From a virus, in IMG/VR virus record IMGVR_UViG_3300025687_000105, positions 1 through 41,105 of that record: 41,105 nt of DNA, one strand, 5' to 3'. The notes beneath the pieces were generated by a model. That model saw nothing but the letters and a program-made list of their open reading frames with translations. It was not told where the DNA came from and ran no database searches. Made by a program: the position numbers and the translations under genes. Shown here piece by piece: positions 1-6,490 of this stretch (positions are counted from its first letter, which is position 1; every line of letters begins with the position of its first letter).

Positions 1-112
1 TTTCGCCGTCGAGTCTGATGGCGCGGAGTCCTTCGATGAGGCCGAGGCCGAGCATCCCGGTTCCGGCTGCGAGTTCAAAGATTTCAAGGGGTGGTATAGC
101 CACATTAGTCAC
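1..112 (-). CDS. DNA cytosine-C5 methyltransferase, N-terminal fragment (runs off the window)
   Basis: Leftward reading frame starting at GTG 112-110, whose GTG overlaps the TGA of the upstream HTH gene; a GGAGG lies 4 nt before it. The visible N-terminus has FELAAGTGMLGLGL at about residues 12-25. This resembles motif I (SAM-binding loop) of phage C5-cytosine methyltransferases, where FxGxGG-like loops follow a short beta strand. Only 37 codons are present, so the PC and ENV catalytic motifs cannot be seen. The gene leaves the window at position 1; a plausible C-terminal part enters at 41105. A different class I methyltransferase is possible. Expected role: protection of phage DNA from host restriction. 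Confidence 0.55.
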   Translation of the reverse strand, partial: MTNVAIPPLEIFELAAGTGMLGLGLIEGLRAIRLDGE

Positions 113-390
113 GCTGCCTCCGTCTTGTTGGTTAGGCTGTCTAAATACCAGTCCGCAAGTTCATTCAACGTCTTGCGAGTCTCAGCACTAAAATTGCCGT
201 CACAGGCGTAGGCGCGGTGAAGCGAAACCCACCGCGCCACGTCGGCAACACTCACCATGCGCCGCGCGCCGATACGCCCGTGATCCATGCCAGCATCGCA
301 CCAACGCAGGATTGTGCGTGCGCTCACGCCGACGATGGCAGCGATGTGCGGGGTCGTGGTTCGTGCTGTCTTGCCCTGTGCGATGTTCAT
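109..390 (-). CDS. small helix-turn-helix DNA-binding protein (MerR/excisionase-like)
   Basis: 93 aa. The N-terminal half carries a winged-helix/HTH pattern: HIAAIVGVSARTILRWCDAG (about residues 15-34) gives the turn and recognition helix, and the wing region RIGARRMVSVADVARWV follows, as in MerR/Xis-like phage DNA-binding proteins that read a short site. The ATG (390-388) overlaps the stop of the replication-like gene as ATGA, with GGAGG 4 nt upstream. Its stop overlaps the GTG of the methyltransferase gene. A regulator or replication accessory role is inferred from position only; the target is unknown. Confidence 0.6.
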   Translation of the reverse strand: MNIAQGKTARTTTPHIAAIVGVSARTILRWCDAGMDHGRIGARRMVSVADVARWVSLHRAYACDGNFSAETRKTLNELADWYLDSLTNKTEAA

Positions 391-1208
391 GCTGCCTCCG
401 TGCGTTCGCGCTTCAAATGTGCGTACATCACCCCACGGAGTAGTTGCGAGGTTTGAGGGTCAGCCTCGACCATCGACGGCAGGGGTTTGGTGATTGCCGC
501 CAAGGCGCGGGACTTGAGTGAGGCAAGGTCGGCCTCGGTGAGCGCGTTTAACGCCTCATCTTGCTCCCGACGCGCCCGATCCGCCTCATCCCGCTGCCGC
601 TGGCGTTCTCTCATTTGGCTGTCGGCCACGCGCACCGACGACTCATTCACCGCCTGGTGCTTGGCGGCAATGTTTGAGCATGACCCGTTCGGCTTGGCCC
701 ATTCCGCCCGATCATCCAAATATCGACCGGAATTGAACCATGTGGCGGGGTGAGGTCTAAAATCCTCCCCATTCATAGACGGCCTCATACCGGCAGGAGA
801 GGCCGCGTAAGCCGTCGCAGCTTCCAAGAGGTATTCGTAGGGCGTCTTATCTCCGTCGAGTCTCAAGGACTCTGCGGCCTTGTGTATGGCTTTCAAGGCG
901 GATACCCGCCCGACCTTACGTGGGTAGGCCGCGTAAACCGCCTCCGCCCTGTCTTTTGACGCATTGTGGGTGGGTCTTGGAGTCTTGCGGGGGATGGTGG
1001 GGCTGTTCCCCCGCGACACCCTGGACGCGATGAGTTCCGCAAACCCCTCTGGATTGCAGGATATGCACGATTCGTCGGGTGTGTGCCAAGTGGTTGTGCA
1101 GCAGGTGGGGCAGAAGTTGGCGGAAAGCACCAATCCGGTGACAACCCTGCACCGCCGGCGGAGTACGGCTTGGAGTTCGAGTGATTCTGTGGTGGGTGGT
1201 GTTGTCAT
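387..1208 (-). CDS. putative phage replication-initiation (replisome organizer-like) protein
   Basis: 273 aa with start ATG 1208-1206, overlapping the upstream stop as TGATG; a longer in-frame extension to 1277 exists but reads through the upstream gene. Residues 33-51 hold a CPTC...CISC four-cysteine knuckle, probably zinc-binding. Residues about 89-170 contain AYPRKVGRVSALKAI and HPATWFNSGRYLDD, a segment typical of the C-terminal part of phage replication proteins that recruit or organise the replisome. Residues about 200-240 are a highly charged Arg/Glu coiled-coil-like segment. No helicase or polymerase gene accompanies it, so it may recruit host machinery. Family assignment is by motif memory. 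Confidence 0.5.
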   Translation of the reverse strand: MTTPPTTESLELQAVLRRRCRVVTGLVLSANFCPTCCTTTWHTPDESCISCNPEGFAELIASRVSRGNSPTIPRKTPRPTHNASKDRAEAVYAAYPRKVGRVSALKAIHKAAESLRLDGDKTPYEYLLEAATAYAASPAGMRPSMNGEDFRPHPATWFNSGRYLDDRAEWAKPNGSCSNIAAKHQAVNESSVRVADSQMRERQRQRDEADRARREQDEALNALTEADLASLKSRALAAITKPLPSMVEADPQTSQLLRGVMYAHLKRERTEAA

Positions 1209-1504
1209 CACGACGCCCCAATCACCATTCTCGCAGCTTCTGCCGCGTATGCGGGTGTTGTGAGTATGCCGTAGCATCGGGTCATAAACTCCAACTTGTC
1301 GCTCGACTTCTCCCCGTTGAGGATTTCTTTAAGGTTGATGCCTTTTGACTGGCACTCCCGCATGATTTTGTCGAGACGATTCCATTGGTTGTGCGATAGT
1401 CCGCTTGCACACCGATATTTTCGGCAGTCCGCCCGTGTTCTTGGCTCGCAGCCGATCTTGCCTTGCAACTCATTCATCCATTTTTCGCGTTTTCGTGAGT
1501 CCAT
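1208..1504 (-). CDS. hypothetical protein, cysteine-containing
   Basis: 98 aa, basic, with several cysteines in the first half (GCEPRTRADCRKYRCASG) and a predicted helical remainder (NQWNRLDKIMRECQSKGINL). I do not recognise a family. The start ATG is preceded by GAAAGGGTATAGAA, a good Shine-Dalgarno and a loose version of the AAGGGTAAT element seen before many genes between 4.7 and 12.8 kb. It is the first gene after an intrinsic terminator (1529-1561), so it is likely expressed by read-through, and it is translationally coupled (TGATG) to the replication-like gene. Confidence 0.55.
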   Translation of the reverse strand: MDSRKREKWMNELQGKIGCEPRTRADCRKYRCASGLSHNQWNRLDKIMRECQSKGINLKEILNGEKSSDKLEFMTRCYGILTTPAYAAEAARMVIGAS

Positions 1505-1528
1505 TTCTATACCCTTTCATGCTTTCTG

Positions 1529-1561
1529 AAAAACCCCACCCGGCCTTTCGACCGGGTGAGG
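1529..1561 (-). terminator. intrinsic terminator between the SSB-like gene and the replication-like genes
   Basis: Read leftward, 1561-1552 (CCTCACCCGG) pairs with 1543-1534 (CCGGGTGGGG) in a 10-bp stem with one G-U pair, around an 8-nt loop, followed by five T residues (1533-1529). It lies inside an otherwise continuous operon, so it probably attenuates rather than ends transcription. Confidence 0.65.
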
Positions 1562-1579
1562 CGGCTCTGGATGGACGGG

Positions 1580-2071
1580 TTAAAACGGGATATCTTCGCC
1601 GTCGTCAGGCGGAGCGGAATGCCCCTTCGTTGTTGCTGGTTCTGTCGCCTCTTGTGGCGAGGGTTTGGTGATTTCTTCGTAGAGGTAGTCGCCGACCGTG
1701 TTTTTGTCAGGGTAGTAGCCGCCAGCGGGATTGGCTTTGCCCTTTTGAATCTTGATGCTGCACTTGCCCGCCGCGCCGACAAGTGCGTTGGCGTCGATGT
1801 TGCCTTCTTCGTACATATCTTCGTTCTGAGTCGATCGGCAGAAGTGGCGTGTTTTCCACTCGGCCTTCTCGGTGTCAACGAGGTAGTCCCACACCTTCCG
1901 CTCGATGCCGTCGTGATCCCACACTTTGAGGGTGAGGGCGATCATTTCGTTGCCGCTCTGTGCGGTCTTGGGAACTGCGGCCTCCACCTCGAAGTCGTAG
2001 TTGCCGGGCTGAATGAGGGGGAAGTCGCCGCCCCCCACTTCATCATCTGGAATCTCTGGTCTGGTACGCAT
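1580..2071 (-). CDS. single-stranded-DNA-binding-like protein (DUF669-type)
   Basis: 163 aa. The body (about residues 20-125) looks like phage DUF669-type recombination-associated proteins: GNYDFEVEAAVPKTAQSG then IALTLKVWDHDG. The last residues are acidic with a terminal DDGEDIPF, which matches the SSB-tip that recruits replication and repair partners. It lies immediately downstream of the Sak4-like ATPase; SSB plus Sak4 is a known single-strand-annealing recombination pairing in phages. ATG with GAAAGG 5 nt upstream. Expected role: coating phage ssDNA during replication or recombination. Confidence 0.65.
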   Translation of the reverse strand: MRTRPEIPDDEVGGGDFPLIQPGNYDFEVEAAVPKTAQSGNEMIALTLKVWDHDGIERKVWDYLVDTEKAEWKTRHFCRSTQNEDMYEEGNIDANALVGAAGKCSIKIQKGKANPAGGYYPDKNTVGDYLYEEITKPSPQEATEPATTKGHSAPPDDGEDIPF

Positions 2072-2086
2072 GGTTGCCTTTCGGGG

Positions 2087-2980
2087 TTAGGATTTGGCAT
2101 CGGCGGGGAGTTTGGCCCGCAAAAACTCGATGCACTTGGTAATCAATTCACTGTCCATCTCATCGAAAGCCTCGACGCCGGCCTTCGTGTACCACTTGTC
2201 GATGATTTCCTGATCGACGCGCAGGACTTCGATGAGGTTTTCGATTTCCTTCACCTGCTTGTCGCTGGCGAGGACCAATTTGGTCGATTTGCCTTCGAGA
2301 ATCGTGCGACCGAACTTGTCGGCGAAGGCGGTGTAGGACCAATCGAACTGATCGGGTTCGGGGAAACCTTCAAGTCGGCTCTTGACCACACGCGCCTTGC
2401 GGCTGTTGCCTTGCTTGCTGATGTTCAGGGCGAGGTGGAGTTCGTATTCCAGCTTATCCCACCCGTCGAAGGTCACGCCGACCTGCTCGCCGTTCTTCCA
2501 GAGGTCTTTCTGGTGGCAGATCATAATGACGTTCATATCGAGGCGTTCAAACCACCGGACCATGCGGCGGGTGTAGGCGATGGCGGGCTTCTTCTCCGCG
2601 CCAAACGTCTTATCCATATCGCGGCCCGCGTCCTGCATCCGTTGGTATTCGATATCAATCGAAGTGTTGAACAGCTTGGAATAGCTGTCGATAACAAGGG
2701 TGCGGTAGTCGTGATCGGTGGTGGCCAGGGTGATGATTTCGTCGATCACCGTGGTAAAATCGTTGCTTCCATCGGCGGGGCCGAGGTACGCGCCGCCACT
2801 TGCTTTCAGCTTGGCGGTGTAGTGTGCGAGGTCCGCGCCGCCTTCCGTGTCGATGTAATACACCGATGGGAAGTCGAGCGAGGTCCACGTTTTTCCGACG
2901 CCAGGCTTGCCGTAGACCAAAATCTTCGGCTTACTCGGCTTGGCCGTCGTGGGGTCTTTACCCTTTAACTTGCGAGCCAT
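2087..2980 (-). CDS. Sak4-like RecA-fold ATPase (AAA_24 type)
   Basis: 297 aa. Walker A GKPGVGKT at residues 24-31; acidic YYIDTEGG at 41-48; Walker B TLVIDS at 94-99 (Asp98); and a sensor-like VIMICHQKD at 151-159. This set matches phage AAA_24/Sak4 proteins, which are RecA-core single-strand annealing recombinases working with an SSB. The C-terminal ~60 residues (from about 235) are helical and resemble the extra domain in longer members. ATG with GGAG about 8 nt upstream. The neighbouring SSB-like gene supports a role in phage recombination or recombination-dependent replication. Confidence 0.75.
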   Translation of the reverse strand: MARKLKGKDPTTAKPSKPKILVYGKPGVGKTWTSLDFPSVYYIDTEGGADLAHYTAKLKASGGAYLGPADGSNDFTTVIDEIITLATTDHDYRTLVIDSYSKLFNTSIDIEYQRMQDAGRDMDKTFGAEKKPAIAYTRRMVRWFERLDMNVIMICHQKDLWKNGEQVGVTFDGWDKLEYELHLALNISKQGNSRKARVVKSRLEGFPEPDQFDWSYTAFADKFGRTILEGKSTKLVLASDKQVKEIENLIEVLRVDQEIIDKWYTKAGVEAFDEMDSELITKCIEFLRAKLPADAKS

Positions 2981-3059
2981 GATTGAATCTCCATGCCAGC
3001 GGTTGTTTTTCGGCTCACGCGATGCTGGCGGTCGCGTGGTAGCCGTTCGTATCTAATCC

Positions 3060-3086
3060 CCCGCACCACCTACTCAGTGATGCGGG
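3060..3086 (-). other. stable RNA hairpin before the Sak4-like gene
   Basis: In the leftward transcript CCCGCATCAC (3086-3077) pairs with GTGGTGCGGG (3069-3060): 10 bp including one U-G pair, 7-nt loop. On the other strand the wobble becomes a C-A mismatch, so the structure favours the leftward RNA. No U-tract follows. Possible processing, stability or attenuation element in the ~120-nt gap. Confidence 0.5.
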
Positions 3087-3102
3087 AGTGGTGGAGAAGA
3101 GG

Positions 3103-3336
3103 CTACTTTGAACGGAGAGCGCCAAACACAAACATGCCAACCACGGCCAGTACCGCGACAACAACCGTTTGCCAGCGCACCTGCCCCGCCATAATTTGCG
3201 CAGCAAGCATCACCTCGCACACCAACGCCAAGAGCATGTAGCCGAAGATAATCCAGTCAACCCACGTCCAGCCACAGGCGATGCGTGAGGCGCGGCAGTT
3301 GGGGGCGATGGGGTGTATGTCGTTGGTGCATTTCAT
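3103..3336 (-). CDS. small membrane protein
   Basis: 77 aa. Two hydrophobic stretches look like membrane helices: about residues 25-48 (VDWIIFGYMLLALVCEVMLA) and 55-74 (WQTVVVAVLAVVGMFVFGAL). The N-terminal 20 residues are polar with two cysteines. The start codon overlaps the GHKL gene stop as ATGA, so the two are translationally coupled. No family recognised; position does not indicate a lysis role. Confidence 0.55.
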   Translation of the reverse strand: MKCTNDIHPIAPNCRASRIACGWTWVDWIIFGYMLLALVCEVMLAAQIMAGQVRWQTVVVAVLAVVGMFVFGALRSK

Positions 3337-4676
3337 TTCATCAACCTTTCCATTTCAAACAACGTTCGGTCGAGGCGGTCCATAAGCCAGTTTTGCAGGT
3401 CGATAGAACAGTCCGGCTTGTCGGTGATGTAGTGGATGGCTTCTTCAAGACACGTCACGCGCTCTTCGCGCGAACCGATGATGTCCTCGTTCACGTACAC
3501 CGTTCCGTTCGCGTAGAAGCCGTTGCGCCGCCCGCCTTCTTCGGTTCCAACCTCACGGAACACCACGACGGGCGGGCGGTCTTTGCTGTCCGTGAACCCG
3601 AGCAGATCAAGGCAATCCCAAACATGGTTGAATTGCGGGGCCGTTGCGTCTGGAATGACCTGCATCGGCGTGCGGTCTGATTCGTCTAATATTTCATCAT
3701 GCGTCTTAATCCCAACGGCGCGAAACAATTTGAACCACGTAGAGGGAAACGGCTTGGGCGCATAGCCGCGCTTAATCAACTTTTCGTACAGGTGGTGTGT
3801 CGGGTAGCAGGCGACAGCACCATCGCCGAACGCCTTATCCCATGCCTCTTGCCAATCACTGGCTTTTGAGTACGACTTTGCCAATGCCGCCGCCGTCGAT
3901 GGGTTGAAGTGCTTGCCCTCGAATAGCGACTCAAACTCAGGCTGCTGTGACGCGATGAGCAAGCGGGCAATGACGCTGGATGGTGCGATCGCGACCAGTA
4001 TCGCCATTTCAGAATGCACCTCATACCACGAACACGACCGGCTTTCATTGAGGCTGAGTTTCCGCATTTCGTAGTCAAACAGCGACGGTTCTTCGCTTTC
4101 CTGAACCCACACGCCACGGTGAAAAATCTGGCATGACGGGTTACCGTTCTTCGCGTAGATGTCGCCGTGGTAGCTGTCGCGCCATAACGGTTCGCGGTTC
4201 GACAGCATCATCAGTCGCTTCGGTAACTGCGAATAGCTTTCGAGAATGTCAAAGTCGGCTTCGACATAAACCCGCGTCGCGCCAGCCACACCATGCACGT
4301 CGCTTGTCACTTCATGGTGAAGATCGTCGATACCCTCGTCGATGGCGTTGCAGGTAATCTCACGCAGCGCCTGCCACGGTTCAGTCCAGTCCCTCTGGCC
4401 GAAGTTGACGTGCAGGTTCATCGCCTGCCAGTCGCCATCACCGACGCGGAACATGATTTCGCGTTCGCCGTCCACGTCCTGCGCCTCGAACGAAATAGGT
4501 GTTTCGCCGGAATAGATGGTTAGTGCGACACCTCGGCGCGCGAGTAACGCGATAGCCTCTTTCAAGCCTGTTCCAAACTGTCCGATTTGTTCATCGGATT
4601 TGTTCGACATGCCGAGCAGGCGCACCCCGCGAAGGGGAATCTCGCCACGGTTTTGAATCATCACGTACTGCGTCAC
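3333..4676 (-). CDS. GHKL/HATPase-like protein with apparently permuted motifs
   Basis: 447 aa, GTG start coupled to the upstream stop as GTGA, with GGAGGTGG 3 nt before it. Residues 21-47 (LLGMSNKSDEQIGQFGTGLK then EAIALLA) match the G-rich ATP-lid motif of GHKL ATPases (MORC, Hsp90, MutL). Residues 106-113 (EITCNAID) fit the N-box ExxxNAxD that binds Mg-ATP, but the N-box normally precedes the G-box and here follows it by about 65 residues. The C-terminus has CLEEAIHYIT then DCSIDLQNWLMDRL, resembling an ExxH-type metallopeptidase-like end without the usual first His. Function unknown; a conformational ATPase is inferred. Confidence 0.55.
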   Translation of the reverse strand: MTQYVMIQNRGEIPLRGVRLLGMSNKSDEQIGQFGTGLKEAIALLARRGVALTIYSGETPISFEAQDVDGEREIMFRVGDGDWQAMNLHVNFGQRDWTEPWQALREITCNAIDEGIDDLHHEVTSDVHGVAGATRVYVEADFDILESYSQLPKRLMMLSNREPLWRDSYHGDIYAKNGNPSCQIFHRGVWVQESEEPSLFDYEMRKLSLNESRSCSWYEVHSEMAILVAIAPSSVIARLLIASQQPEFESLFEGKHFNPSTAAALAKSYSKASDWQEAWDKAFGDGAVACYPTHHLYEKLIKRGYAPKPFPSTWFKLFRAVGIKTHDEILDESDRTPMQVIPDATAPQFNHVWDCLDLLGFTDSKDRPPVVVFREVGTEEGGRRNGFYANGTVYVNEDIIGSREERVTCLEEAIHYITDKPDCSIDLQNWLMDRLDRTLFEMERLMK

Positions 4677-4753
4677 AGGCCACCTCCCGCAATCTCATCC
4701 CACTCCGGCGCGTTTGGATCGTCAACGATTCTTTGTGCTTGTTTCAAGTTCAT
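4673..4753 (-). CDS. 26-aa small protein
   Basis: A 26-codon frame beginning MNLKQAQRIV and ending EWDEIAGGGL. ATG 4753-4751 follows GAAGGGTAATAAC, a copy of the element found before many accessory genes. Its stop overlaps the GTG of the GHKL gene, and its end encodes the GGAGGTGG ribosome site for that gene. It could be a leader peptide for translational coupling rather than a functional protein. Confidence 0.45.
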   Translation of the reverse strand: MNLKQAQRIVDDPNAPEWDEIAGGGL

Positions 4754-4757
4754 GTTA

Positions 4758-5108
4758 TTACCCTTCGTGAAGCGCCAAGTCTGCGCGTTGATCCTCTGAT
4801 TCCGTTTGCGGGTCAACCGCAAGCATGTCATCCAGTTCAATTTCCATGAAACCCTGCACAAACGCATCGACCGCCTGCTGGTCAATCGACGGGAGCATGA
4901 GGTAGCAATCCACCTCATCGTCATTCAGTACGGGGCAGCGGAGGTAGGCGTGGGCTGTGAAGTCAAGCACCTGGCCGTCGATCCTCTCGCCGTACTTGCG
5001 GACGTACGTGGGCGGTCGATAGGTAACGTCGGCGGTGATGTATGCGCCGACGCCGCCGGATAGGGGGTGGCTGATGCCTATGTCGAAGGTTTTGGTGATG
5101 CGGTTCAT
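4758..5108 (-). CDS. hypothetical protein
   Basis: 116 aa, acidic. The first half is predicted beta-rich (GGVGAYITADVTYRPPTYVR, about residues 18-37); the second half is strongly acidic (GFMEIELDDMLAVDPQTESE). No family recognised. The ATG overlaps the CsrA stop as ATGA. The TAA stop lies inside the GAAGGGTAAT element preceding the 26-aa gene, so translation of this gene runs straight into that initiation site. Function unknown. Confidence 0.55.
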   Translation of the reverse strand: MNRITKTFDIGISHPLSGGVGAYITADVTYRPPTYVRKYGERIDGQVLDFTAHAYLRCPVLNDDEVDCYLMLPSIDQQAVDAFVQGFMEIELDDMLAVDPQTESEDQRADLALHEG

Positions 5109-5293
5109 TTTGCACCACCCTTCACAGCGTCAACTTCTTCCCGGTCGATCCTGACGTTGCGCGGGAGGTCAAAGCCGATGGACGCCTTGTTCATTGTCCG
5201 AACCTCTGACAGCACTACCTTGCCGATCAGTTCCCCGGTATCTGCCCGTCGCAGGATTACCGATTCGCCGACGTGTCGCTCAAGTACGAGCAT
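5105..5293 (-). CDS. csrA: CsrA-family RNA-binding regulator
   Basis: 62 aa, the family's usual size. It begins MLVLERHVGESV, matching the CsrA beta-1 strand MLxLxRxxGE with Leu4 and Arg6, and ends NVRIDREEV, matching the beta-5 motif VxVHREE whose Arg contacts RNA. The middle (ADTGELIGKVVLSE) has a few extra residues relative to E. coli CsrA. CsrA dimers bind GGA motifs in RNA loops and control translation or stability. ATG preceded by GGAAGGAATCCC. Encoded early in the operon, it may remodel host translation or act on phage RNAs, such as the candidate small RNA at 6051-6128, which contains GGA triplets. Confidence 0.8.
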   Translation of the reverse strand: MLVLERHVGESVILRRADTGELIGKVVLSEVRTMNKASIGFDLPRNVRIDREEVDAVKGGAK

Positions 5294-5409
5294 GGGATTC
5301 CTTCCGTAGAGGGGTTAATAGAAAGCGCGGTAGTGTCGCAACTCACCGACGCGCCGAGGTCGCCCGATTCCGTGGCAGATTTAATGTGGGTTCCAGTCAC
5401 ACTATCCAT
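5257..5409 (-). CDS. 50-aa small protein overlapping the csrA start
   Basis: Short frame starting at ATG 5409-5407, 7 nt after the stop of the HTH gene, with GGGGAG about 9 nt upstream. It ends 37 nt inside csrA in another frame. It fills an otherwise empty 122-nt gap and may couple csrA translation to the HTH gene. Composition (MDSVTGTHIKSATESGDLGA) shows no recognisable family. It may be only a spacer with a fortuitous start. Confidence 0.35.
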   Translation of the reverse strand: MDSVTGTHIKSATESGDLGASVSCDTTALSINPSTEGIPCSYLSDTSANR

Positions 5410-5415
5410 TGCGAT

Positions 5416-5607
5416 TCACTCCCCGTCTTTTACGTTCCCAACTTCCATATCCCTGATCGCACCGGGGTGGATGCGGTACAAGCGGCCAAGCCGGATGTGC
5501 GGGATTTCGTTTGTGTGGAGTCGGCGCATGATCGTGTCACGCGAAACTCCAAGCAGTTTTGCGGTTTGGTCAACCGACAACCATTTTGTTTGTTGTTTGT
5601 CTGCCAT
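5416..5607 (-). CDS. helix-turn-helix (MerR/excisionase-type) DNA-binding protein
   Basis: 63 aa. It contains LSVDQTAKLLGVSRDTIMRR (about residues 10-29), then IPHIRLGRLYRIHPGAI, the classical HTH_17/excisionase pattern of helix-turn-helix plus wing. It is the promoter-proximal gene of the leftward early operon. There is no Shine-Dalgarno: the promoter -10 lies 7 nt before the ATG, so the mRNA is probably leaderless. With no integrase present, a role as transcriptional regulator or origin-binding protein fits better than excision; the repeats at 5688-5731 are candidate targets. Confidence 0.7.
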   Translation of the reverse strand: MADKQQTKWLSVDQTAKLLGVSRDTIMRRLHTNEIPHIRLGRLYRIHPGAIRDMEVGNVKDGE

Positions 5608-5614
5608 GTCAACC

Positions 5615-5642
5615 AGTATAGTGCTATGTTCTGCGGTGTCAA
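5615..5642 (-). promoter_or_regulatory. strong sigma70-type promoter of the leftward early operon
   Basis: Leftward -35 TTGACA (5642-5637), 16-nt spacer, -10 TATACT (5620-5615). The expected start site is at or next to the ATG of the HTH gene (5607), implying a leaderless transcript. Confidence 0.8.
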
Positions 5643-5687
5643 GCGTGATTGTTGGGAATTGTGAGAAAAAGGGGAAAAATATATTAC

Positions 5688-5731
5688 TTGGTTCGTTTTG
5701 GTTGGCTTTGGTTCATATTGGCTCGTTTTGG
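5688..5731. repeat. iteron-like repeats upstream of the early promoter
   Basis: On the + strand TTGGTTCGTTTTGG (5688-5701) and TTGGCTCGTTTTGG (5718-5731) are near-identical direct repeats 30 bp apart (about three helical turns). A partial TTGGCTTTGGTT lies between them and another TTGACT after. They sit about 50-90 bp upstream of the -35 of the early promoter. Candidate operator or replication-initiator binding sites. Confidence 0.55.
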
Positions 5732-6050
5732 TTGACTGTCGCGCATACTTGCGAAGGGTTATGCGGGGATGCGCATGTTTGTTTTGCTGCGCCAGCACAG
5801 CGTAGATCAGAGCAGTTGAGGCGCAAAGACCCCATTTCGGGGGGTCTGTTGCGACAGCGTGAGATCGTCACAGCGTCGGCTTTAGACCAGCACCTTTCGA
5901 CCTTTTGCGACGGCAGGGTGGGGTGCTGCTCCCCCTCGTGATTGCTCACGGCTTGCCGCAGGGTTGCGTTGGCAAGTCTCAGGCGTGTTCCGTCTGTCTA
6001 ACTGACTACTGCGACGTAAGCATGGTCCCCGCAGGGGTGGGCCGACGCGC
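5732..6050. other. non-coding, hairpin-rich control region
   Basis: No convincing gene. A 78-codon leftward frame (5949-5713, GTG start) exists but has odd, Cys/Pro-rich composition and ends in the repeats. Clear inverted repeats are AGACCCC/GGGGTCT at 5827-5847, CGTGA/TCACG at 5937-5950 and CTTGCC/GGCAAG at 5952-5976. I could not fit a tRNA cloverleaf. With the flanking repeats and the small RNA this is the best candidate for the replication origin or a regulatory hub. Confidence 0.4.
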
Positions 6051-6128
6051 AAAAAAACCGCCCTGATGCAGCCTGTCCAGCGCGTCAGAGCGGTTCGTTC
6101 CGGGGCAAGTTGTATGCTGGACAGGCAT
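6051..6128 (-). ncRNA. candidate ~78-nt small RNA with competing stems and an intrinsic terminator
   Basis: A promoter (6135-6164) should start RNA near 6128. Its first bases, GCCTGTCCAGC (6126-6116), are perfectly complementary over 11 bp to GCTGGACAGGC (6081-6071). Downstream, ACCGCTCTGA (6094-6085) and TCAGGGCGGT (6066-6057) form a 10-bp terminator stem followed by TTTTTT (6056-6051). The stems are interleaved (A-B-A'-B'), so they either form a pseudoknot or exclude each other, like an antiterminator and terminator. No reading frame of note lies within. GGA triplets occur in the 21-nt linker and in A', relevant because a CsrA homologue is encoded nearby. Confidence 0.6.
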
Positions 6129-6134
6129 GGCCGG

Positions 6135-6164
6135 ATATTACCCGACCGCGCTCGCCACTGTCAA
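6135..6164 (-). promoter_or_regulatory. promoter of the candidate small RNA
   Basis: Leftward TTGACA (6164-6159), 18-nt spacer, TAATAT (6140-6135). It lies directly after the stop of the 106-aa gene, and its predicted start falls at the first complementary arm of the RNA. Confidence 0.7.
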
Positions 6165-6169
6165 GCCCC

Positions 6170-6490
6170 TTACTTGCCTGATTCTTCCCCACGCTTCCAC
6201 GTGAGCCATTTTTGACAAATGCGAATTGACAGCGGCGTCGGCGTGTCGTCGGTGAAGTATTCTTCCATGATCTGCTGCACATCCATCATTGCGGCAAGCA
6301 CGTCGTGTTCGTGCATTTCTTCAACGAGGTCACCCCACGCCGCGTTCAGGTCGCGCGGCCAGTCGGGGCAACCGACGACAAGTATCTGGCCGTCGGCCAT
6401 GTACGTTGCACACGAAAGCCCGCGCCGCTCCGCAATTTCAACGCGCAGTTCTTCCGCGTCCATCTGCTCTACTGGTTTAAGGTCAGGCAT
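6170..6490 (-). CDS. conserved phage hypothetical protein
   Basis: 106 aa. Start chosen at ATG 6490 (MPDLKPVEQMDAEELRVEIA), with AAAGGAATCTTCC just upstream; a longer frame to 6574 overlaps the preceding small gene. The segments LKPVEQMDAEELRVEIAERRG and DWPRDLNAAWGDLVEEM are typical of a widespread phage family of about 100-130 aa with a D-L/I-xxAWxxxEEM core. Function unknown. It is coupled to the small TM gene by an ATGCCTGA overlap and is the last gene before the small RNA promoter. Confidence 0.6.
   Translation of the reverse strand: MPDLKPVEQMDAEELRVEIAERRGLSCATYMADGQILVVGCPDWPRDLNAAWGDLVEEMHEHDVLAAMMDVQQIMEEYFTDDTPTPLSIRICQKWLTWKRGEESGK

Noticed and set aside
1556-2968. Long + strand open frame (470 codons) opposite the SSB-like and Sak4-like genes
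   Set aside because: Fully antisense to two genes with clear motifs and good starts; the translation has no recognisable domain and arises from codon bias of the opposite strand.
5688-5731. CRISPR-like repeats
   Set aside because: Only two full 14-bp copies with a short spacer; fits operator/iteron sites, not an array.
5713-5949. Leftward 78-codon frame in the control region
   Set aside because: GTG start within a hairpin, no ribosome site, unusual Cys/Pro composition and runs into the repeats; better read as non-coding.
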